From: Pilaira anomala
Lineage: Eukaryota > Mucoromycota > Mucoromycetes > Mucorales > Mucoraceae
Assembly: GCA_025716855.1 (NCBI GenBank)
Contig: JAIXMQ010000074.1
Location: 1 to 64,000 of the forward strand
DNA length: 64,000 bases
Direction: 5' to 3'
Shown: one piece after another, positions 12,798 through 23,181 of the stretch
Layout of the letters: each line of letters begins with the position of its first letter
How positions within the stretch are numbered: position 1 is the first letter of the stretch
The notes under the pieces: model-generated
Databases searched by the model: none
The model's input: only the letters and a program-made list of their open reading frames with translations
Told to the model about the DNA's origin: nothing
Position numbers and translations under genes: made by a program

Positions 12798-14448
12798 ATA
12801 ATTCTGTATATTTATCGTAGCTTATCAAATTGCACCAGAAGCAAAATCAAATATACCAGATGGACAGATTGTTTTAGGTGGAGATCCAAACACATTTTCT
12901 GCTTGTGAATCAGATACTTTACACGGTCAAGGAGAATACTTGAAAGGCAAATTAGCTCTAGTTCATCAAGGTCCTTGTACAATTGTCGAACAAGCAAATA
13001 AGTTGGCAACAGCAGGTGCAGCAGGTCTTGTTTACTTTAACACCAAAGCAAACGATCCTGCCCGCGTTCCTTATTTGAATGCTTCTATTCCAATTGCCAC
13101 CATTTCCTCAGTCAGTGGTCATCACATGGTTTCCATCTTGAAGAATATTGATAACTCAAAAGATAAAGTAGAGATTCATTTCGAACAGAATGCGTTTGTA
13201 TTTCAGTCGGCTTTAGCTGATTCCATTTCTGATTTTTCAAGTATGGGACCTACTAATGAATTGGATATGAAACCTTCTGTTGCTGCTGTTGGTGGTAATG
13301 TTTATTCTACTTTACCTCAGTATATGGGTGGTTGGGGTACACGGTCTGGTACTTCTATGGCTTCACCTTATGTGGCTGGTACAATTGCTTTATTAAGAGA
13401 GGCCTTTTCAGATCAAAATATATTACCTTCTGTCTTGCATGAAAAACTTCAAAATTATGGTAAACATCTAAATACTTTTCATCAAAAGGATTTACTTGAA
13501 TCTCCTTTACGTCAAGGCTCTGGACTTTTACAAGGTAATATAAATAAATATCTATAGAATGTATGATGGATGTAAACTAACTTACTTAAAAAAGCTTATG
13601 ATGCTATTAAACAACCTTTACATGTATCGCCTGCAAAGATTAGTTTCAATGACACAAAACCATTTGAAGATATTTACAAGACACATTCACTTAAAGTATT
13701 TAATACAGGTACAGAATCTGTTGAATACACAATCGATACAATTTCATCCAGCTCAATTACGCCTTACGGTCGAAACAATACTGATTATTCATTGATCTCA
13801 CCTGAAAGTAGCCAATTTTATGCTAGTGATACAGTTGAGGTGACAGTTGAACCCAACACAGTCAAGTTACAACCAGGTGAATCTGTCCAAGTCGTTGTCT
13901 CTGTTCATTTACCTTCTGAATACAATGAAAAGGAACAATTATTATATGGCGGTTACGTTCAATTCAATAGTGAAAGCAATACAAAGGTACATGTACCTTA
14001 CTTTGGTGTACTTGGTAGTCTTTATGATTTACCTACGATGGATCCCAAGAAATTGAATATCAAGAACCATGAAGGTCGTGCCTATGGTGAAGATGAAACA
14101 TTTGAATTTAGTTTATCAGATAAGGCATCGGCACCTACCATTGGGTTCCGTTTAGCTACTCCTTCACGTCGATTCATTATTGATTTGGTTGATACGGATG
14201 GGAATCATGTAGGTTATATTGTACCTACTTATAATTACGCTGAACGTGATTTAGACGGTACTTCACTGGATGCATTAAACCCTTGGACAGGTAGTTTAGT
14301 TGTTGACGAGCAAGTCAACGCAAAGCCATTCACTGTAAATCCAGGTACATATAAAATACGTTGGTCTGCTTTACGTATGTTTGGTGATATAGATAAATCT
14401 GAAGATTGGGTAGTTAAAACATCGGGTCTGATTGTGATTACACCTTAA
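11450..14448 (+). CDS. Secreted subtilisin-like serine protease (S8A) with PA domain
   Basis: Exons 11450-12125, 12186-12238, 12294-12507, 12569-12730, 12821-13534 and 13595-14448 give 890 residues with consistent phases. A signal peptide (MKSAAYLLFAFFLCSDTLA) is followed by an I9-type propeptide. The catalytic triad is D167 (VIDTGVDYNHP), H228 (HGTHVTG) and S547 (GTSMASP); the oxyanion segment VSNGNDG lies between. A PA insert (about 375-490: LALVHQGPC...GAAGLVYFN) splits the catalytic domain, as in cucumisin- and Vpr-type subtilases. A C-terminal Fn3-like region follows (KVFNTGTESVEYTID). No GPI or membrane anchor is seen, so the enzyme is probably an extracellular endopeptidase for nutrition or tissue degradation. 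All six exons are intact. The intron at 12731-12820 contains a long poly-T run. Confidence 0.95.
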
Positions 14449-14548
14449 ATTATATATATATATATATTCAAGAAATATATTTTTTTTATTTTGTTTTTTT
14501 TTATTATTATTTATTTTTTTAGAAATAAACACGCTAAAAGATAAAAAT

Positions 14549-15354
14549 TTAACGAGAAGTGGCAGCAGCCTTGGGAGCGAAACCCTTAGCACCTTGCTTG
14601 CTAACCTTGGCTTGAGAACCCTATATGTATATAAAAAAAATTAATTGAGTTCATCTATACATATTTTTTTTAAAAAAAAAAGAAAGACTTACGGCAGGGT
14701 TGGCAGCCTTTTTGGCAGCAGCAGCAGCCTTCTTAGCATCCTTGGACTTAGAGATAGCAGCTTGACGAGCGGCAGCACGGGCATCGGGCTTTTGGTTACG
14801 CTTGGCACGAATAGCATCCCAAGAGGCACCAACAACAGCACGCTCGTGCTTGACGGTACGGCGAGAACGCTTCTTTTGGAACTCTTCTTGCATACCCTTC
14901 TTATTCAAACGACGATAGATAACGGTCCACTTGATCTTACGGGGGTTCAAACGTTGAATGAAGTAAGAACAGGCCTTACCGCTGATGAAACGGAAATGCT
15001 ATCAAAGGGTATTAGTTATCCATCATTCTAATCTACATCTATTTCCCCCCTTTTTTTTCGACACTATTTTTTTTTTAAATATATATATATTCTTCAATTC
15101 TCTCTCGCTCTCTATTTCTCGCTCTATCTATATCTCTCTCTAATACATACTCTATAAAAGTAATAATGTAAGTTTTAACAATGTCCATTACACTCGAAAA
15201 TAAAAATTTACCTGCTATCAATACGGACGTAGGTCTTACCCTTGGAAGGGTAAATCTTGTGACCAGAGAAGGAACAAATCTCGAGCCTATTTTAATATGA
15301 TGCATTGAGTTATTGGATGGATTGATGGATATGTTTAGTTTCGCCATACTTCAT
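14549..15354 (-). CDS. RPL24: 60S ribosomal protein eL24
   Basis: Exons (minus): 15350-15354 (five coding bases, ATGAA), 15212-15286, a proposed 1-nt microexon at 15151, 14693-14998 and 14549-14620. Together they give 152 residues beginning MKLEICSFSGHKIYP, the invariant eL24 N-terminus, then VRIDSRHFRF, NPRKIKWTVIYRRLNKKG and a Lys/Ala-rich tail ending AAATSR. Without the microexon the frame breaks at the second intron: AG at the exon end plus CATTTC is off by one base. Inserting the single A, which is flanked by TTTTATAG and GTATGT, makes AGA (Arg) exactly where yeast and human proteins have Lys. A missing base in the sequence is the alternative. The protein is part of the large subunit near the inter-subunit bridge. 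GC-rich third codon positions fit high expression. Confidence 0.93.
15151..15151 (-). other. Candidate 1-nt microexon of eL24
   Basis: On the minus strand the context is TTTTATAG-A-GTATGT. The upstream intron would be 60 nt (15152-15211, donor GTAAAT) and the downstream intron 152 nt (14999-15150, with ACTAAT near its 3' end). The single A completes an Arg codon and restores the family frame. Confidence 0.65.
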
Positions 15355-15823
15355 TCTTGCTGTACCAAATTCGTAAAAGGGACGATTACAGATTACGCTC
15401 TCAGCCTATCTATATCTTTTACCTCTCTCTCTTTCCTTCCAAGCTTCCTTTATATCTTGTCCGGTCCGGACATAATAAGAAGTTCCCTTGTTTTCTTTAT
15501 TATACACATTTGATCCAAAACCAAAGGATAACCATTTGCTTCCTTTATAATAAGTAACATTCTGTAGTGTTGTTTATAGTCTTCATGAAAGTATATTTTG
15601 CCAGTTTCTAAATACCACGTTCTTTTCATTATCAATTGAGTATGAATATTTAATATTAACATTTCACTGATAGGTAAATGAGATTATATGTAACTTTAAA
15701 TATTAAATCTTCTTTTAAAAGCAGCTATCTTTTTTCTTTTGGAAAAACCGACAGTTTAATGAAATGTGGCATGGCCTGTAAAAACCAAAGATTGGGTCTA
15801 ACAACAAAGGTCATTCTTTTGAG
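15355..15823. other. Upstream region of eL24, no supported gene
   Basis: Should contain the eL24 promoter. A 50-codon minus frame from about 15632 to 15483 (starting MKRTWYLETG) is open but matches nothing I recognise and would lie inside the promoter, so it is not called. Confidence 0.4.
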
Positions 15824-15825
15824 TA

Positions 15826-15949
15826 CAGTTAGCGCAGTACTAAAGGGCGGTTTTTTCAAACCAAAGGGCGGTGCAATTTATACGTATTTGTATTATAAAA
15901 TGACCGCCCTTTGGTTTGAAAAAACCGCCCTTTAGTAATGCGCTAACTG
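15826..15949. mobile_element. MITE copy 1 (TA target site, CAGTTAGCGC ends)
   Basis: A 124-bp near-palindrome. Its arms of about 49 bp start CAGTTAGCGCAGTACTAAAG and pair with the complementary end CGCTAACTG, leaving a short AT-rich loop. It is flanked by TA at 15824-15825 and 15950-15951, as expected for Tc1/mariner-type insertions. It has no coding capacity. A related copy lies 350 bp away. Confidence 0.85.
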
Positions 15950-16302
15950 TATAGATCTTTCTTCTAGATTTAGAGCTTTGTTGGATTCATGTGTGTTACA
16001 TGAGATTCAAAATCACACAGAAATATCTTTTTGTCTGTGAGTAATATGTTTACATCATATTAATATTTAGGTTAATATAATCCTAATGGTAATATTTTAC
16101 ATGGTTTCTATTGTTACAAAGCAATGATGATGAGCATTTAAATCAAAGCTCTTTTTCAAATAAAATAAAATAATAAAATGAATAGTTATGGGATCAAATA
16201 CCACACTTTAGACAGAAAGATTGTTCAATTAATAAAAATAGTTAAGTTTAAGATCGAATATTAAAAAAGCCAAATAGTGAATACATATTTATGCAATTGT
16301 TA

Positions 16303-16428
16303 CAGTCGACGCAACGCCAAAGGGCGGTTTTTTTAAAACAAAAGAGCGGGTCATTTTTACGTATATTTGTATTATAAAATAGCCGCACTTTAGTTTCAAA
16401 AAACCGCCCTTTAGCACTGCGTTGACTG
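16303..16428. mobile_element. MITE copy 2, diverged
   Basis: A 126-bp imperfect inverted repeat with ends CAGTCGACGCA and TGCGTTGACTG, internal GGGCGG/CCGCCC blocks and the same ACGTAT-TTGTATTATAAAAT loop as copy 1. It is flanked by TA at 16301-16302 and 16429-16430. The arms are more diverged than in copy 1, so it is probably the older insertion. Confidence 0.82.
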
Positions 16429-16590
16429 TACTTCACATGCAAACTAAAAAGATTGATTTTCCTTATTTATTAGTAACACGTAAATAAAAGAAGAAAAAAG
16501 AGCTTGATAATCAAGTGAATGTATAAGTTATAAATATTGGAATGATTTTTATTAGCTTTTTACATAATAAAATAAGAGAGAAAAAATATC

Positions 16591-17140
16591 ATGCCGGCCC
16601 ATCACCGAGTCCCACGTAATATATATATATATATATATATATGTATTTTACTTTCTGAATGTTACGTTAAACAATCGAGTACATTGTTCCCTCAAGATGA
16701 AGATTTTTTGGATATACCACTCAAACCTGAACATGTATTGCAAGCGATTGACTTTTATCGTACATTTTAGAAGAAAATGCACCACTACAGGTAAATGTAT
16801 CGTATAAAACGAAGAAAGAGATTGAGAAAATCATGAAGCCAATTTCTAGAAGCCCAAATAGTAGTAGTAAACCTACCACACCCGTTATACCCGACTTTTA
16901 ACAATCACCTGTCACTTCTCCTAGGTCGGAAGCACCGATTACTGCGACAACGTACATGACTTATTCCACTTTCTCCCAAGCTTCTACTATTGTGAGCCGA
17001 ACAGAAGCCGCTTGTGAATTACAAGGTCATCATCTTACGCTACGAGTGTTTGAACAAGCTAGAAAGGAAGTGTTTAGAATATATTTTCTGGGTTATTTCC
17101 TAAAGTAGCCGAAGCTTCTAACACACATATATGTGATTAA
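16591..17140 (+). pseudogene. RGS-domain protein remnant
   Basis: A 59-codon frame from 16591 reads CYVKQSSTLFPQDEDFLDI then PEHVLQAIDFYRTF and stops at TAG (16768-16770). The reading continues in another frame as EENAPLQVNVSYKTKKEIEK, has a further in-frame TAA in a Ser/Pro-rich linker, then TTYMTYSTFSQ and FEQARKEVFR, with a last frameshift before a PKVAEAS segment. The helices match the regulator-of-G-protein-signalling fold: an acidic start, an ENAP..VN loop and the F..A...V final helix. At least two frameshifts and one internal stop make it a pseudogene. It lies just downstream of the two MITEs. An AT microsatellite at 16619-16642 interrupts its N-terminal part. Confidence 0.72.
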
Positions 17141-17402
17141 AGTTGTAAATATATAAAAGCTTTATATATTGAATAAATAAAACGTTCCAACCATTTGTAT
17201 CGCTAAATAAATTCATGTAAATAACTTATTAAGGCAACTCAGCACTTTTTAACTCAGTCCAGGCCAGGGCAAAATTCCTACTTGAGAATATGTAGCCTAA
17301 CAATGCAGATCATTTTGAAGACATCTAAGCCTCCAAACTGGGGCGATTATAATCTGCATTAAAAAAAAACCCCCCTACTACTTGTCGTATCTTTTTTCGC
17401 CT

Positions 17403-17911
17403 ATGTTACGTTTATTGAGACCAAGAACACGAAGAAGTTCAGTTCAATTTATTCGATTCTATAGTAGTGATATTATCAATCATGCCGCACCTAGTATTAA
17501 AAAGGAACCCTTGTTACCTTCCGGAAAACATTTACGGGACACTAATGCTTTTGAAAAAGTGAACATATAACTTTCGGATCGTCAAATCACCTATTCCAAC
17601 TGCCATGACAAAAAAAGTTCTTGAGCGATAAGAAATTTGCAACTGAGTTCAAGGAAGGAGACTTTATAGATAGTTGTGGAGTCATGGATAAAATGGCTAA
17701 ATATTTAGATCGTAATGGTGGTACTGGTTTAGCTATTGATTATGGACAGGATTATATTCAAGAAGGAGTATGTACTTTGTATCACAGAGAAAAAAAAATT
17801 ATACTGATAGGTTGGAATTTAGGCCATAAAATCATTCATCCTATGTGTGACCCAAGTACTGCAGAGGTTGATTTTACCTTTTTAAAAGATGCGATTTTAA
17901 AAGAATCAGGT

Positions 17912-17950
<39 letters not shown>

Positions 17951-18228
17951 ATGAGCATATTATTTAAATCATGTTTTTATAAAAAATAGGTGTATCTGCT
18001 TATGGTCTTATCACACAAAAAGATTTCTTACAATCTTTAGGAATTCAAGCTAGAATCGAACAATTATTTAGAAGTGCAAAATCATCTGAACAAAGAAAGA
18101 CTTTGTTAGACGGTGCAGAGAGATTAATGGACCCTGAAATGATGGGTAGAATTTATAAGATTTTGGGTTTTACTAAAGAGTCAGGTAATGTGAAAGGAGA
18201 GCCTGTCGGTTTTGAATACAAAAAATGA
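17403..18228 (+). pseudogene. Decayed NDUFAF7-like (complex I assembly methyltransferase) gene
   Basis: The N-terminus (MLRLLRPRTRRSSVQFIRFY) is a good mitochondrial presequence followed by PLLPSGKHLRD. The frame then stops at 17568, and a short piece with SPIPTAMTKKVL appears in another frame. The C-terminal part is strong: MAKYLDRNGGTGLAIDYGQD, HKIIHPMCDPSTAEVDFTFL, then after an intron (17910-17989) GLITQKDFLQSLGIQARIEQL and a RLMDPEMMGRIYKILG end. The SAM-binding core with the GPGRGT-type motif is absent, and an extra segment sits before HKIIHPM. NDUFAF7 proteins are about 400 residues and dimethylate an arginine of a complex I subunit. This copy lacks its catalytic centre, so I call it a pseudogene; an intact copy may exist elsewhere. 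Confidence 0.75.
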
Positions 18229-18900
18229 ATAATAATAGATCCTACTCTCAGCAGTCCTTTTAAATTATAGGAAATAACGAATACCTGTGCTCATTTATCT
18301 TTCAGAAAATATAGTTATTCACGTCTTAAAATTTTTTTTTTTTTTTATTCATATCATGTTTCCTCCTCCTCCTCATTCCTAGTTTAAAACCTTTCTTTAG
18401 AATTAGAGCACTTCATTTTTTTTTAAAGATATATATATATATATATATATAGTTACATAGTCGAAGTGATGATTTAATTACTTTTTTTTATGTATGTACC
18501 CGATAATCAGTTACCATAACTCCATAAATATGATAGGATTAAAAATCACTTTGAAAACAATAAAAAAAAATTGTTGATTCAATTAATAAAGATAAATTTA
18601 AAAAAGTGTTTCTCATAGTTCTCGATTTTGTAAAACTCATTAGCACTAATGTACATTGAGCTTCTGAATGGATCTTGTAAAAAAAAAAAAAAAAAAACGC
18701 TGTATAAGATCCTTCATTTGTTTTGTTATCAGGTCTATGACAAAAGTGAGTCATGCATATAGGCGGTGTTGATGATGTCTTATTTTTTTTAAGAGAAACA
18801 TATGAAGGTATCTCACTGATATTCCAAGTATAAAGTATTAATAATAGGAAAAATTTCAAACATATATTTATTAAGTCAAAGAGATTTAAAATAATGGTTT
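18229..18900. other. Intergenic, low complexity
   Basis: AT repeats (about 18430-18450), poly-A and poly-T runs. No supported gene. Confidence 0.5.
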
Positions 18901-18904
18901 TATT

Positions 18905-19405
18905 AAGCTATAATAGAGCAAGAGATCCAAAGAATTTTTGTATACAACAGAGAGAGAGAGAATAACCAAAGTTTTGTAACAAAATAGAGCAAGAGGCCCA
19001 CCCAAAACCTCAAAGGATTTTTGCATACAGCAGGAGTCAGAGAGAGAGAGAAACCAAAGCTTGTTACAAAATAGAGCAAGAGGCCCACCCAAAACCTCAA
19101 AGGATTTTTGCATAAAGCAGGAGTCCAAGGCCCACCCAAAACCTCAAAGAATTTTTGCATACAGCAGGAGTCAGAGAGAGAGAAAAACCAAAGCTTGTTA
19201 CAAAATAGAGCCAGAGGCCCACCCAAAACCTCAAAGGATTTTTTGCATAGAGCAGGAGTAAAAGAATTTTGCACAGAGAGAGCGAGAATAACCAAAAGTT
19301 TTGTGAGAAAGTAGAACAAGAGACCCACCCAAAACCTCAAAGATTTTTTTTTTTTTTTTTTTTTTTGCAACCAGCAGGATTTAGCAGAGTGAGAGAGCAA
19401 ACGGG
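18905..19405. repeat. Degenerate minisatellite, about six units of about 85-90 bp
   Basis: Each unit contains the block AGAGCAAGAGGCCCACCCAA, then AACCTCAAAGGATTTTTGCA, AGCAGGAGTCAGAGAGAG and ACCAAAGCTTGTTACAAAAT. Units 2-5 are close to each other; the first and last are diverged or interrupted (the last by a poly-T run at about 19345-19366). Open frames across it on both strands are by-products of the repeat. Confidence 0.88.
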
Positions 19406-20280
19406 TTTGAAAGTTTTAAAAATGTTTTGACGGCAGCATTTCTAGAGAGTTTCGACATCATTTAGAGTGGAATCTTGAGAAAAACTTTATAGTTATTACT
19501 TACTTTTGAAAAAGGATATAAAGAAAAGGAAAAAAAAAGGAGAGGAAATTTTTTTTTTTTCACATACTATATATAAGAAAGAATACCATAGTGCTTACGT
19601 CATGTTTACAGTTATAAAATAAATGGTTGCTATCTATCTACTGGAGTGGGCGTTTTGTTTAGTTTCCAAAGGAGATTTATAATGTAGCACATGTTTCAGA
19701 TTCCATGATATATCTTATAACGTATGTATATCTTTCTTTTTTATATTATATTACTTTAGCCAAGGTTGATACCCGTGACTTTGATACAGTATGACTTTCT
19801 GGTGTTTATTTTTTTGTACTCATGGAAAAAAAAATAGTTTATTCACTTTTACAAAAAAAAAAAAGAAAAAAATGTTAATTTGTTGAGATATATAATAATA
19901 GTAATTGATCGACATAACAGTGGATTTTATGAAAAATTATTTAAAACAAAAAAACTGGTTTCTCAGTTTACTAAAATCACATTTCTGATTTCTTATTACT
20001 TTTCTCTAATATTATTTATAACTTTTTCTCTAATCATTTATTCAATAATTAGAAGCATATACTACCTTATTATATTTGTATACCTTGTCCGAAAGATACA
20101 AGTACATTATTATATTGAGTTTTTTGTCAAAAAACAAATAAATAATTTTCGATGTTACAGCATAAAAAAATTAACTTTTTTTTTTAGTAAAACAAAAACT
20201 GTAAAACAAGCAATCTTGTTCCTTAGGTTGCGCTGATATATGGTAAGTAATATTGTTTTATTTTTAGAATAAATTTAATA
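19406..20280. other. AT-rich intergenic sequence left of the TIR element
   Basis: No gene supported. The frame at 19880-20236 (+) is dominated by Ile/Phe/Tyr/Lys codons typical of random AT-rich sequence. Confidence 0.5.
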
Positions 20281-20282
20281 TA

Positions 20283-20722
20283 CTGTGCTTCCACTCTCAA
20301 TTTACCGAATGTTTGAAAACTCTGCCCACTTTTGTGAAAATTTTTGCACACTTTTAAGAAGCTAAAGTAAATTACCCACTTGAAAGAAAAATAATTTGAT
20401 CAGACAAACCGATCATAAAGGATCTAATAACTTTCTTATTTTTTATATATTTGTGTAGATTCGTCAGATTGGATAATTGAAAGGACGGATCTACAACAAA
20501 AGCAGGTATAAATAGGGAGAAGTAAGAGGATTATCTTTTATTGTATGGTATAGGGGTGCCTTAAGGTTGACGTTTCTGTCTTTTGTAGCTCATACTAATA
20601 GAGGGTGATGAGGGTGATAGTGATGAGGATGAGGATGATGAGGTTGGTGTGCTAGGTAGCGGTGGTCTTTCCAAACAAGCTGTTGACCCAGGAAGTGTCA
20701 TTCTGATTTTGTGTTTTGTTGG
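20283..20722. repeat. Left terminal inverted repeat
   Basis: Reverse complement of 24866-25364. It lacks about 65 bp that the right copy has between GAAGCTAAA and AGTAAATTACCC. It carries the antisense copy of the resident gene's last codons (a frame ending SYKRQKRQP on the minus strand, 20561-20710) and an inward TATAAATA at 20507-20514. Confidence 0.92.
20507..20514 (+). promoter_or_regulatory. TATA-box-like TATAAATA in left TIR, facing inward
   Basis: Context GCAGGTATAAATAGGGAG. Placed to drive transcription rightward into the 304-bp array and towards the resident gene. The mirror copy at 25068-25075 in the right TIR faces leftward, antisense to that gene. Activity is inferred only. Confidence 0.4.
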
Positions 20723-20726
20723 ATAT

Positions 20727-23075
20727 GCAGCAGCAAAATAATAATGAAACAACCTGCCTCATACATAAAGTTGTATCGGAGAAGCGTAACAAACTTCTTT
20801 ACCCTATGCAGAAGGCTCTGTCAAAATGAAGTGGTCAGTTAATGGATTCACCCAAAATAGACCGTTTCAAGCCTGCATTTAATACATCTCAAAAGAGATT
20901 GTATCCAGGACGCCATGCACTGGAACAGCTGGTTGTTCATTTCGTCACCTAAATTTACATGTCACTAAGGCAAAAAGATAAGTTTAATTATTTTTTATAA
21001 CTTTATAGCCAACTACCTACGAGCAACTATGCAGCAGCAAAAGAGTAATGAAACAACCTGCCTCATACATAAAGTTGTATCGGAGAAGCGTAACAAACTT
21101 CTTTACCCTATGCAGAAGGCTCTGTCAAAATGAAGTGGTCAGTTAATGGATTCACCCAAAATAGACCGTTTCAAGCCTGCATTTAATACATCTCAAAAGA
21201 GATTGTATCCAGGACGCCATGCACTGGAACAGCTGGTTGTTCATTTCGTCACCTAAATTTACATGTCACTAAGGCAAAAAGATAAGTTTAATTATTTTTT
21301 ATAACTTTATAGCCAACTACCTACGAGCAACTATGCAGCAGCAAAAGAGTAATGAAACAACCTGCCTCATACATAAAGTTGTATCGGAGAAGCGTAACAA
21401 ACTTCTTTACCCTATGCAGAAGGCTCTGTCAAAATGAAGTGGTCAGTTAATGGATTCACCCAAAATAGACCGTTTCAAGCCTGCATTTAATACATCTCAA
21501 AAGAGATTGTATCCAGGACGCCATGCACTGGAACAGCTGGTTGTTCATTTCGTCACCTAAATTTACATGTCACTAAGGCAAAAAGATAAGTTTAATTATT
21601 TTTTATAACTTTATAGCCAACTACCTACGAGCAACTATGCAGCAGCAAAAGAGTAATGAAACAACCTGCCTCATACATAAAGTTGTATCGGAGAAGCGTA
21701 ACAAACTTCTTTACCCTATGCAGAAGGCTCTGTCAAAATGAAGTGGTCAGTTAATGGATTCACCCAAAATAGACCGTTTCAAGCCTGCATTTAATACATC
21801 TCAAAAGAGATTGTATCCAGGACGCCATGCACTGGAACAGCTGGTTGTTCATTTCGTCACCTAAATTTACATGTCACTAAGGCAAAAAGATAAGTTTAAT
21901 TATTTTTTATAACTTTATAGCCAACTACCTACGAGCAACTATGCAGCAGCAAAAGAGTAATGAAACAACCTGCCTCATACATAAAGTTGTATCGGAGAAG
22001 CGTAACAAACTTCTTTACCCTATGCAGAAGGCTCTGTCAAAATGAAGTGGTCAGTTAATGGATTCACCCAAAATAGACCGTTTCAAGCCTGCATTTAATA
22101 CATCTCAAAAGAGATTGTATCCAGGACGCCATGCACTGGAACAGCTGGTTGTTCATTTCGTCACCTAAATTTACATGTCACTAAGGCAAAAAGATAAGTT
22201 TAATTATTTTTTATAACTTTATAGCCAACTACCTACGAGCAACTATGCAGCAGCAAAAGAGTAATGAAACAACCTGCCTCATACATAAAGTTGTATCGGA
22301 GAAGCGTAACAAACTTCTTTACCCTATGCAGAAGGCTCTGTCAAAATGAAGTGGTCAGTTAATGGATTCACCCAAAATAGACCGTTTCAAGCCTGCATTT
22401 AATACATCTCAAAAGAGATTGTATCCAGGACGCCATGCACTGGAACAGCTGGTTGTTCATTTCGTCACCTAAATTTACATGTCACTAAGGCAAAAAGATA
22501 AGTTTAATTATTTTTTATAACTTTATAGCCAACTACCTACGAGCAACTATGCAGCAGCAAAAGAGTAATGAAACAACCTGCCTCATACATAAAGTTGTAT
22601 CGGAGAAGCGTAACAAACTTCTTTACCCTATGCAGAAGGCTCTGTCAAAATGAAGTGGTCAGTTAATGGATTCACCCAAAATAGACCGTTTCAAGCCTGC
22701 ATTTAATACATCTCAAAAGAGATTGTATCCAGGACGCCATGCACTGGAACAGCTGGTTGTTCATTTCGTCACCTAAATTTACATGTCACTAAGGCAAAAA
22801 GATAAGTTTAATTATTTTTTATAACTTTATAGCCAACTATCTACGAGCAACTATGCAGCAGCAAAAGAGTAATGAAACAACCTGCCTCATACATAAAGTT
22901 GTATCGGAGAAGCGTAACAAACTTCTTTACCCTATGCAGAAGGCTCTGTCAAAATGAAGTGGTCAGTTAATGGATTCACCCAAAATAGACCGTTTCAAGC
23001 CTGCATTTAATACATCTCGAAAGAGATTGTATCCAGGACGCCATGCACTGGAACAGCTGGTTGTTCATTTCGTCA
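20727..23075 (+). repeat. Tandem array, eight copies of a 304-bp unit
   Basis: The landmark ATACATAAAGTTGTATCGG recurs at 20761, 21065, 21369, 21673, 21977, 22281, 22585 and 22889, exactly 304 bp apart. Copies are almost identical: the first differs at AAATAATAA versus AAAGAGTAA and the last shows single changes near 22839 and 23020. The last copy breaks off at TTCGTCA. Each unit looks like an exon of 239 bp (for example 21009-21247) followed by an intron-like 65 bp ending CTTTATAG. The exon frame reads MQQQKSNETTCLIHKVV, then a TGA after KALSK, then MDSPKIDRFKPAFNTSQK and EQLVVHF. The unit is therefore a duplicated, nonsense-mutated coding piece, perhaps the gene's former 5' exon. Confidence 0.95.
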
Positions 23076-23181
23076 TTTTAGTTGAGAAAAAATAAATTAG
23101 ATGAGGTGTGAATTATTTATATAGTCCTTAGAAACTATTGTCATCATACTTACCCTTGTATTGAGAACAAGAGACAACAAA

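Noticed and set aside
15481..15662. Small minus-strand frame upstream of eL24 (ends LLIMSGPDKI)
   Set aside because: No recognisable family and it would lie in the eL24 promoter; kept only as a note.
18886..19400. Overlapping frames on both strands with repeated FEVLGGPLALFCNK-type peptides
   Set aside because: Produced by the minisatellite; present in several frames and lacking splice or start context.
20727..23075. CRISPR-like array
   Set aside because: Unit is 304 bp with no short repeat/variable spacer structure; the context is eukaryotic.
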